Of a stretch of DNA of 64,000 nucleotides, positions 54,441 through 64,000 are shown one piece after another. Under the pieces are notes generated by a model. It was not told where the DNA came from, ran no database searches, and was given only the letters and a program-made list of their open reading frames with translations. Each line of letters begins with the position of its first letter. Within the stretch, counting starts at the first letter, position 1. The DNA is from Artemia franciscana (Eukaryota; Arthropoda; Branchiopoda; Anostraca; Artemiidae), in NCBI RefSeq assembly GCF_032884065.1, contig NC_088873.1, positions 23,673,558-23,737,557 on the forward strand, written 5' to 3'. The translations under genes were made by a program, and so were the position numbers.

Positions 54441-54835
54441 TCCATTTAATGAATGGACCAAAAAACTGAAATTCTAGAAAGTTTTGATTACAATATTTGC
54501 AACAACAAAGTATATTATTCATGCTGATATATGCATGCTGATTCTGAATTTTCAAAATATATTAATTCAAAAATTACTCATTAAATGCTATTAGGGCGTA
54601 AAATCTTCTATAATTTTGGAAGCAAGAATTAAACTCCCCCACAAAGGGGTGCCATCTTGATGAAAAATATGCAAAAAGCTATCCTCATATTTATTCATTT
54701 AAGGGCCAATTAATTTTAAAGTCCATTTAATGAATGGACTAAAAAACTGAAACTCTAAAAAGTTTTGATTACAACATTTGCAACAACAAAGTATATTATT
54801 CATGCTGATATATGCATGCTGATTCTGAATTTTTA
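54441..54835. repeat. 281-bp tandem duplication, 1.4 units
   Basis: TCCATTTAATGAATGGAC followed by the AAAAAACTGAAA..TCTAG/TCTAA block starts at 54441 and again at 54722; both continue through GCAACAACAAAGTATATTATT and CATGCTGATATATGCATGC. Similarity is about 95 percent by eye. It adjoins the foldback palindrome. Confidence 0.75.
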
Positions 54836-55560
54836 TTACGTATATGAGGGGGTTCGCCTCCTTGTCAATACCTCGCTCTCTGCACTAGTTTTATTTTCTT
54901 CCAATTCTCAAAGAATGACCCCTGAATCCCAAAGGCCGTTTAATTAGAATAAATAGGTCTTTTGAAATTACTAAAAATGCTTTAGCGTAAAGAACGAGGC
55001 ATTGAGGAGGGGACGAAACCCCTTATATATGTAATAATTTCTTTTCGTTCTAAGTTTTAATATTGCTCCGTGCTTTCAGTTGAAAAAACATTCTTTTTAT
55101 TTAATTTCTGAATGTTTTTGAATTAATGCAGGTTTTGATTTTGGCTCACCGTACATGAATAATTCAAACGAAATTTGCATATTGATTTTACTTTTATTGG
55201 CTAAATGGCTTTCTCAAAGTTTTGATCGGACGATTTTGAGAAAAAAGGGGCGGGGGACGGGGCCTAGTTGCCCATGAATTTTTTTGGTTACTTAGAAAAT
55301 CCACTTGAACTTTTAATTTTATTTTATGAACGTTTTTTATTCGTAATAAATATATGTAAATTACAAAGTAAGTTACGGAACAAACTTCTATATCTGTGTA
55401 TTTTTATTACGTAAATAAGGGGGTTCACCCCCTTGTCAATACCTCGCTCTTTGTATTAAAGTTCGAATTTTGTTCCAATTCTTTAAGAATGACCCCTGAA
55501 TCAAAAAGGCCATTTAATTAGATTAAAATCTTTTGAAATTACTAAAAATACTTTAGCGTA
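54836..55560. repeat. 568-bp tandem unit within the left foldback arm
   Basis: TTTTATTACGTATATGAGGG (54836) recurs as TTTTATTACGTAAATAAGGG (55404), followed in both by GTCAATACCTCGCTCT, GAATGACCCCTGAATC and GGCC.TTTAATTA. The arm thus begins with a direct repeat of period about 568. Confidence 0.7.
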
Positions 55561-58500
55561 AAGAGTGAGATATTGAGGGGGGATGAACCCCCTCATATAC
55601 ATAATAATTTCGGTTTCTTTTAAGTTTTAATGTTACTCCTTACTTTCAGTTGAAAAAAACTTGTTGTTTTTTATTTAATTTCTCATTGTTTTTTTTTTTA
55701 AATAATTCTGCAGAATCCAGCGTCTCCTTCATGTAAATTCTTTTCCCCCATGATTAATTCCTCCATGGAATATCCTCTCACGTAACCCCTTACCACCCCT
55801 CCCCACCACCGGAAAAAATCCCCCTGAAAACTTCTGTATACTTTCCAATAACCAATACAATATGTAAACAATGGGCAAAGTTCATAATTTGCAGCCCTTC
55901 CCCCAGGGACTGTGGGGGATTAAGTCGTCCTCAAAGACATAGTTATTAGATTTTTTTTTACTATGCTGAACAAAATGGCTATCTTGAAATTTTCATCCGA
56001 CGACTTTGGGAAAAAATGAGTGTGGGAGGGAGCCTATTTACCCTCCATTTTTTGCGCACTTAAAAGGGTACTGGCACTTTTTATTCCCGCTAGAATGAGC
56101 CCTCTCACGACATTCTAGGACCACTGGATCGATATGATCACCCATGGGAAAGAAAAAACAAATGAACACGCATCCATGATATTTCTTCTGGCAAAAAATA
56201 CAAAATTCCGTATTTTTGCTGATAGGAGCTTCAAACTTCAACAGTAGGGTTCTCTGATACGCTGAATCTGACAGTGTGATTTTCATTAAGATTCCAGGAC
56301 TTTAAGGGGGTGTTCTTCCCTTTTTTCGAAAATAAGGCAAATTTTCTAAGGCTTGTAATTTTTGATGGGTAAGATTAAATTTGATGAAACTTGTATATTT
56401 AAAATTAGCATAAAAATCCGATTTTTTTATGTATATATTGGTATCAAAATTCCGTTTTTTAGACTTTCAGTTACTAGTGAGGCATGAACTATTTGATTAG
56501 TAGAATGACTGCTACTTCAGATTTATTTAAACAGAGTTGACAGACTACAAGATCACCAAACAAAAAACCTACTGCCTTGGTTTTGAATTGCAATCTTTCA
56601 ACTTTCCTACAATTATTGAAAACACACAGTGCTGTCTACTTAAAAAATCTTGGTAGATACGCCTTACTAAGAGCTGTGCCTTCAAGAGCCCATCGAGTCA
56701 AGCAGTTTTTGAACCTTCATATGTTAGAAATAGAAAATGGACTCGGAAACTGCTAGCATAGGGATGGCTAACAGGCCCAATTTTGAACTAAAGTACATAA
56801 ACTGTCAAACAGCTCTGTTTGTGGAAGAAAATAGAAACTCAAAAATTAGAAGAAAAAAAACTGAGGTGTCTCCTAAGCATATGACTGCAAAACAACTATA
56901 AAAATCAGTTAATATCTGCAAGCTAAGTCTGATTGGAACAAATAGAATATAGATTGGATTCTAGAGGAAAGCAATATCTAATAACCAGAAGATGAAATGG
57001 AAAGTGCACCGAAGTCAGTAAATGTGAAAAAAAAAACCATAAAATTACCGATGCTTAAAAGAGGACAGAACAAAAGTCGAATTATATTTCATGGTTATTT
57101 GTTCTGAAGCCTCCCAAAAGGTTCAATTCATATTACATGTGAAGTGTAGGCTACACAAGGTATCTGGAGAAAGTTTCTACAATAGGAATAAAATTTCATC
57201 AAGCACACAATGCACCCCTCAATATATTTTATAAATTTTATACATAATACTATGCATAACTTGCCAGATCTATATGGACAGAAGGCACATGGTGTGTTAA
57301 AACATCTTCAAACCCTTGTGAACCTTGCATGTAACATTTTGCAAATTTAAATGCTGTCAGTGATGGACATAAAAAAAAAAAAATCGACTACTAACCATTC
57401 CTATTTGGCAGAGCCCCAAATTTTGGGAAGGTCTTGTACTTATTCATAAGTTTTAAACACTCCAAACAGCACTTTCAGTAAAAATTTCTTATAAGCAAGG
57501 TGCTGCAGCAATGCAAACTTCTCCAAAACTAGTCTAGGGTAAATATTTGCATCCTAGACAAACTGTCAAACAGTTCGATGTAACAAACTGTAGTAAGGAG
57601 CGACCCGGCTCAATAGTAACCAAAACTCTAAAAAATGGAATTTTAATACCAATAGCTAAATCAAAAGAATCGCCTTTTAATGCTGATTTTAAATATATAA
57701 GTTTAACCAAGTTTAGTCTTACGCATCAAAAGTTACGAGCCCGAGAAAATTTGCCTTATTTTAGAAAATAGGGGGAAACACCCCCTAAAAGTCATAAAAT
57801 CTTAACGAAAATCACAACATCAGATTCAGCGTACCAGAGAACCCTATTGTAGAAGTTTCAAGCTCCTATCTACAAAAATGTGGAATTTTTTATTTTTTGC
57901 CAGAAGGCAGATCACGGATGCGTGTTTATTTGTTTGTTTTGTTTTTCCCCCAGGGGTGATCGTATAGACCCAGTGGTCCTAGAATGTTGCGAGAAGTCTC
58001 ATTCTAACGGAAATCAAAATTTCTAGTGCCCTTTTTAAATGAACCAAAAAATTGGAGGGCACCTAGGCCCCCTTCCACGCTAATTATTTCCCTAAAGTCA
58101 ACGGATCAAAATTCTGAGATAGCCATTTTATTCAGCTTAGTCCAAAAACCTTATAACTATGTCTTTGGGGAAGACTTACTCCCCCACAGTCCCCGTGGGA
58201 GGGCTACAAGTTACAAACTTTGACCAGTGCTTACATATAGTAATGGTTATTGTGAAGTGTATAGACTTTTTCAGGGGGATTTTTTGGTTGGGGAGGGATA
58301 TGGTGGGGGAACTTTCCATAGAGGAATTTGTTATGGGGGAAGAAGGGAGGGTAGCGCAGGATTTTCTAGCATTATTCAAAAAAAAAAAAATGAAAAAATA
58401 AATATGAAAGTTTTTTTTTCAACTGGAAGTAAGGAGCAGCATTAAAACTTAAAACGAACAGAAATTATTACGCATATGAGGGGCTCACCTCGTCCTAATA

Positions 58501-58650
58501 CCTCGCTCTTTACGCTAAAGTAGTTTTTGTAATTTCAACTATTTATTCTACGGCTTTTGTGATTCAGGGGTCATTCTTAATGAATTGGGACAAAATTTAA
58601 GCTTTAGTGTAAAGAGCGAGGTACTGACGAGGGGGGATGAACCCCTCATA

Positions 58651-59145
58651 TCTATAAATATAAAAATAAGTTGATTGCATGTTTGATTTTTTGTATGTTT
58701 TTTTGAAAAAAGAGGATTTGCATATGAGTCATTATAAGTATATAAGGCTTTGTATACGACGTCATTATAAGATGACGTTACAGACCAGGACACCGGGACA
58801 CAAATGACGACCGGGACACAGGAAATATAAATGACGACCGGGACACTCAAAGAGAAACTACAGACCGGGACACAAATGACGACCGGGACACCGGGAATAT
58901 AAATGACGACCGAGACACTAAAAGAGAAATTACAGACCGGGACACCGGGACACCAGGGACACAACTACAACGGGGACGGCGGGGGCACAGGGAGGATATA
59001 TAAATGAAGATGGGGACACAGGGAACATACGATTAGCAATCACCATCAACGAAGCTCAAGGGCAATCATTAGAACAATCTATTTATATGTACAGATAATG
59101 CTTGGGCTTGGGGGGGGGGCACGAAGCGCCCCCACCAACACCTAG
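58651..59145 (+). mobile_element. Short Helitron (H11) inserted in the foldback arm
   Basis: Starts TCTATAAATATAAAAATAAG after CCCCTCATA and ends with a single hairpin and CTAG (59142-59145), followed by TATGTAATAAA. Joining the flanks gives CTCATATATGTAATAA, matching the uninterrupted sister sequence near 55018-55035 (TTATATATGTAATAATTT). So insertion was between A and T with no duplication, as Helitrons do. It holds GACGTC sites, the minisatellite (58780-59000) and a minimal helicase remnant (59035-59075). Confidence 0.88.
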
Positions 59146-59460
59146 TATGTAATAAAAACATGAAAATAGAAAAGTTCGTTATGTATGCTAATTTATAAGT
59201 TACGTATATCTTTTACTAATAAAAACATTCGTAAAAAACTGAAAGTTCTAGTTGCCTTTTTAAGAAACCAAAAAATCGGAGGGCAACTAGGCTTCCTCTC
59301 CCGCTCTTTTTTTCTCAAAATCATTCGATCAAAACTATGAGAAAGTCATTTAGCCAAAAAAAAAAATATACAAATTCCGTTTTAATTATTCCTCTGCGGA
59401 GAGCCGAAATCAAAACATGCATTGATTCAAAAACGTTCAGAAATTAAATAAAAAATACGA

Positions 59461-59725
59461 GTTTTTTTTAACTGAAAGTAAGGAGGAACATTAAAACTTA
59501 AAACGAACAGAAATTGCTTCGTATATGAAAGGGGCTGCTTCCTCATCAACGCCCCGCTCTTTACGCTAAAGTTTCTTACTGTTTTAAAAAGGAGTTGAGA
59601 GAAAGAGTCAAACTTTAGCGTAAAGAGCGGGACGTTGATGAAGAAGCAGCCCCTTTCATATACGAAGCAGTTTCTGTTCGTTTTAAGTTTTAATGTTGCT
59701 CCTTACTTTCAGTTAAAAAAACTTG
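59461..59725. repeat. Near-perfect small palindrome at the right end of the foldback element
   Basis: Arms 59461-59573 and 59612-59725 around a 38-base loop. They share GAAAGTAAGGAG.AACATTAAAAC, GTATATGAAAGGGGCTGC and CGCTCTTTACGCTAAAGTTT in inverse order. Confidence 0.85.
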
Positions 59726-60659
<934 letters not shown>

Positions 60660-61690
60660 CTGAATCTTAGCTTAGACCGATTAGACTTGTTCAAGGTCTT
60701 CGTCAAGGATCTGTATTAAGCCCCATCCTGTTTAATACCTTGACATCCAGCATAACAAAAAACATTGCTGGAGGATTCAGCATCAATCTACGCGACCTCA
60801 GCCTGCTGTCGTATACTGACGACCTGTTGATGTTAAGCTGCAAGCTTACATCTCTACAAGAAAATATTCACCACCATACCAATGGTTACAAAAGTATCGG
60901 TCTAAGAGTCAACGCACTAAAGACAAAGAGTACTAAAGACAAACGCATTAAAGAGTTTGTTGAATTTTGTCCCTCAGCAAGCAAGCAGCAAAGCAGTGGC
61001 CTTACATATGGGACGGTTGAGCAAATAAAAATTTTCCCTGGTAAAACCATGAAATACCTGGGAATAACGTACGGTCATTCAAGTTACGAGAAGCTTGTCT
61101 CTCTGAAATTTAGCTTCAACGGGAAGATTCTTACAATGCTTTACCCAGCGGTTGTTCTCCCTCCCCTGCTTTATGTATCTCCGCTATGGGACTGGTTCGC
61201 ACAAACTGCCAGATTCGATCTGTATACTGCAAATGCCTCAAGTTTTTGCTTCGATACCCGCTCTACGAGCGAAACACATTTGTTCTAAGACTTCAAAATA
61301 TGGTGGACCCAATTGTCATTGTGCCATCTACTGAAACAAGTGCAGAAAAAAAGGCGTTGGAAAAACTGTTGTTTTTGCCTCTACCCCAGATCTACGAGTG
61401 CGAGTGAAGAAGTTATTACTTAATCTTGTTCTTTGATGCTGAGTGTTCTTGTTATTATTATTTATTTAAGAATTAACGACGCTTCTTGACTACTAAGGTC
61501 CCTGCGTCGGCCCTGCAGTGCATTCCTGTAGCGTGATTCGATCTCTGGGTCCCGTATTACCAAGCTAAGGTCAAATCCACTGCACCACCACAGGACTGAG
61601 TGTTCTTGTTGTTGTTTCCTTTTCTTCTTTTGTATTACTCTGCTTTTCGCTTTTTTTTTGTATGAGCGGGCAAAAATAAAATTATTACTA
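60660..61690 (+). mobile_element. LINE RT fragment with a nested SINE
   Basis: From about 60685 the reading is LVQGLRQGSVLSPILFNTLTSSI, then LLSYTDDLLMLS (motif C as YTDD), GLRVNALKTKS, KTMKYLGITYG, and the thumb LYPAVVLPPLLYVSPLWDW. The end is in another frame (LLRYPLYERNTFVLRL..YECE, to 61407), so a frame change lies near 61230. A 3' UTR with an AATAAAATTATTACTA end near 61690 follows. RT motifs before B are missing. Clade unknown. Confidence 0.75.
61454..61595 (-). mobile_element. tRNA-derived SINE with 15-bp target duplication
   Basis: On the - strand it starts TCCTGTGGTGGTGCAGTGG (A-box-like), has AGATCGAATCACGC (B-box-like) about 45 bases on, then a unique part and an (AAT)n tail. The 15-base string CTGAGTGTTCTTGTT is present on both sides (61439-61453 and 61596-61610), a perfect target site duplication. 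It sits in the 3' UTR of the LINE. A 3' half copy is at 36648-36711. Confidence 0.85.
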
Positions 61691-63259
61691 TTTAAGAAAA
61701 TTCATCACCGAACAGTTGTAAACTCATCACATATCAAAAGGTTCAACAATGACAACAAATATAAACGAGAGACAGGACAAACAACTTTACACTTCTTCCA
61801 ACTCAAGATTCATTATAACCGAATTTGAACAAACCTCTTTAGCATAGCTTATTTATGTTCTAAGCAGCTAGTTTAAACATAAAAAAAATTTGACGCTATC
61901 ATGGGAAATGGAAAATAGCCACATACAAGGGAGTGATTCTTCTTCCCGCAGTAAAATACAAGATCTGATCAATCAATGTCCTACTCTTGCTTTTCTAAGA
62001 GCTTGCCGCAAGTACTATGTAACCCCTCCTTCATCAAAATTAATCAGGGATCCCCAAGAGAAGTCAGACATAGAAGAGAAAAATCCCAAAGATCTTTAAA
62101 TGCATCTGTTTGAAATTTTCTTACTTTCAGTTTATTAGCAGAGGATAAGCGAAATAAGTGATTAGACAGAGTTCGCGGTGAAAAATTTATCTTATTCAAG
62201 CCAAACACTTTCTTACGAGTAAATGTCGCATCAACTTAGTTGGCTAATCTGTTCAACTTAGCAAAAACCTGTACTAATCAGCTGGAAGCCCATATTTTTC
62301 TTTACTCAACGCATGAACATATTGATTTCACATCAACCAGTAGGACCACCAAGACCAAGATAAAATATTCCAAGATAAAAGTTCATTTCTTGAAAGGGAC
62401 ATTACCCTTACAACTAAAGCAAAACCCTGGTCTTACTTCCATTTTATGATAAACCAATATCCGCATAGACTTGATGAGGTCTGAAAAACTCGTTCATTGC
62501 AGCTAAAGACTGTCTTAAGTTGAATTAAATAAAAAGACAAGTTTTCTCAAATAGAGCGACATTAAAACAGGAAAAGAACAGAAATTATTCCATATATGAA
62601 GGGGCTACCCCCTTTTCAATTCTCTGCTCTTTAAGCTAAAGTTTGGCTTTCTTCCCAATTTTTTAAGAACGAATGCTCAAACACAATGGCTGTTGGATTT
62701 GAATGAGAAGCATTTTTAAAGCATTGTAAAACTTTAGCGTAAAGAGCGAGGAGTTGAGGAGGGAAAAGTCCACCCATATTTAGAACAATTTATGTCCGTC
62801 TTAAGTTACAATGTTGATCTTTACTTTCATTTGGGAAAATTTATTTATTTTTTTACTTAGTTTCTATTTATTTTTCAAAGCATAACCAGCTTTAGCCAAA
62901 ATGCAAGAAGGGTTACCACCCGTCAGCCTCGATCCTTTAAATCTAAATTTAACTTTTGCAGAGTGATGCTTCGAGAAAAAGAGCTCATTCAGCATATTTG
63001 CTTTTTAAAATAAAGTATAATTATCTAATTTAAATTATCAACGCTGTCTAATTATCTTAACCAAGTGTAATCCAAAAATCTTCAAAAATTAGAGGCAATA
63101 ATTATCAATCAGGTTACCTGCTTTGCTAATAAGTGACCCTAAAGATTGTTGTAATACCCTAACTCGCATTTTTAAGGTCAATCTTATTATTTAAGGACTT
63201 TTCTGTTTGATTTAGCCCACGCGCATGCTTTATTTCAAACTTGGCGCGCGCGCACTGTT
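61691..63259. other. Intergenic, with a foldback-family unit at 62555-62835
   Basis: 62555-62835 is a divergent inverted unit: ATATATGAAGGGGCTACCCCC, CTCTGCTCTTTAAGCTAAAG, then ACTTTAGCGTAAAGAGCGAGG and AAGTTACAATGTTGATCTTTAC inverse. Open frames at 61890-62099 and 62240-62449 are not recognised. 63225-63255 is GC-rich (GCGCGCGCGC). Confidence 0.5.
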
Positions 63260-63267
63260 GTCACTAT

Positions 63268-64000
63268 TAGAACGGTACAGTCAAGGAGGAAAAATAAAGG
63301 ACCATCTAACTTAGTTGCCCAAAAAAGACCAAGACATTCGCCTAAAAAAGGTGTTGATGAGTGTTAAGGTTGTGACTCCAAATTGCAAGATGACAACTTT
63401 GTACTGCTTTGTGACTCCAAATTGCAAGATGACAACTTTGCACTGCTTTGCGACTCGTGCGAATCCTGGGTAGGCATCGGATGCTTGGAAATGACAGAGC
63501 CTGAATACAACTTATTCAAAAAAATGACTCGTAGGCTCGGGTCACTTTGTTTTTGTCCCGTATGTAAACAACAGAAAAACTTGACCAACCAAGGACTGAC
63601 ATCTGTAGAAATGAAAGATATTTTGAGGAGTGAAATGCAAACGTCATTTAAGGCAATGGAGGATAAGTTTTGCGCCTTATTAGAGCCTATCCAATGGAAA
63701 GTAGCTGAAATCGAGAAAGACCTGAAACACAATTGCACACTTTCCGACGTCCAGCCTTTCACTGAGAACCTAATTGGAGTGAAGTGTCAGAACTTGGAGG
63801 AAAGCCTAACTGAAAAATGCGTGAAAAAGGACGAGGAAATCAGTGACAGTAGCTGGAATTTAAATTCAGCTTATGTGTGTCAGATCTTCTGGAAAAACAG
63901 AAAAATCTGATAGTGATGGGGTTAAGCCGAAGACGCTACTTTGCCATTTAGTAGGCAACATAACAAGACCGAAAGCAAATTTTTCAACAAAAAGCTACAT
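63268..64000 (+). mobile_element. LINE ORF1 fragment with PHD-like zinc finger
   Basis: Reading from about 63270: SRRKNKGPSNLVAQKRPRHS (basic), an in-frame TAA at 63364-63366, then CDSKLQDDNFVLL duplicated (13 residues, 39 bp), CDSCESWVGIGCLEM and FCPVCK, a PHD-like Cys/His cluster as found in ORF1 of CR1/L2-type LINEs. A probable coiled coil follows (KAMEDKFCALLEPIQWKVAEIEKDL), and after a frame change near 63880 the typical LLEKQKNLIVMGL. The element runs off the window. Chromatin PHD proteins were considered, but the KNLIVMGL block and basic N-terminus favour ORF1. Confidence 0.65.

Larger units (their letters stand above)
54836..59660. mobile_element. Foldback-type giant palindrome, interrupted by Helitron H11
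   Basis: Left arm about 54836-56440 and right arm about 57640-59660 are inverse copies around a centre near 57035 once Helitron H11 (58651-59145) is set aside. Matched points: 56105-56145 with 57945-57985; 55630-55665 with 58410-58445; 55549-55600 with 58470-58521; 55486-55500 with 58560-58577; 55130-55330 with 59190-59440. The loop 56440-57640 has no recognisable gene. The outer arm contains a sub-palindrome TTACGCTAAAG..CTTTAGCGTAA. It is noncoding and resembles Foldback elements; the transposase source is unknown. Confidence 0.75.

Noticed and set aside
63383-63910. Host PHD-finger gene
   Set aside because: The basic N-terminus, coiled coil and following LLEKQKNLIVMGL block are typical of LINE ORF1, and an in-frame stop precedes the finger.

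Overview
This is a fragment of an invertebrate animal nuclear genome. It is AT-rich, has long introns with GT..AG borders, and is dense in LINEs, Helitrons and foldback DNA. The protein similarities and repeat mix suggest an arthropod. A crustacean with long introns and many (TA)n tracts, such as a brine shrimp, would fit, but the species is not proven. Nothing prokaryotic was found.

Three host genes are recognised. (1) Rab10, a small GTPase of exocytic and endosomal transport, lies on the + strand in four coding exons (959-1085, 14893-15092, 17584-17673, 21993-22175). They join in frame to 199 residues with all G motifs and a C-terminal CC. (2) A Sec24A/B-type COPII cargo adaptor lies on the - strand (29777-32821) as one uninterrupted 1014-codon reading frame, unusual for this gene. 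(3) SRP19, the 19-kDa signal recognition particle protein, is partial on the - strand. Its middle exon (45467-45647) and last exon (36179-36315) are separated by a 9.15-kb intron, and the N-terminal exon was not found. All three act in protein traffic through the ER and Golgi; their proximity is probably coincidental. A possible last exon of an unknown gene lies at 2-127.

Layout. 1-22 kb is the Rab10 gene. Its 13.8-kb first intron holds five LINE pieces (two of CR1/Jockey type, two I-like 3' ends, one RTE on the - strand). 22-26.5 kb is featureless. 26.5-29.4 kb is a decayed LINE followed by two Helitron pieces. 29.8-32.8 kb is Sec24, flanked by a short inverted repeat. 33-36 kb is a second copy of a LINE with a tetranucleotide tail, an A-rich array and a foldback-family fragment. 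36.2-45.6 kb is SRP19, with four Helitron segments in its intron. 46.6-54.2 kb is a head-to-tail Helitron run including an 812-codon Rep reading frame with HUH and two-tyrosine motifs. 54.8-59.7 kb is a giant imperfect palindrome of foldback type with a 495-bp Helitron in its right arm. 60-64 kb carries two more LINE pieces (RT; ORF1 with a PHD-like finger) and a tRNA-derived SINE with a perfect 15-bp target duplication.

The most interesting structure is the Helitron family. Members share a modular plan: 5' TC end, TGACGTCA palindromes, Rep start, A-rich array, GACCGGGACAC minisatellite, helicase C-terminus, variable (TA)n, then stacked 3' hairpins and CTAG. They recur head to tail with the same unusual junction, carry scrambled Rep/helicase pieces, and show two alternative 3' terminator forms.
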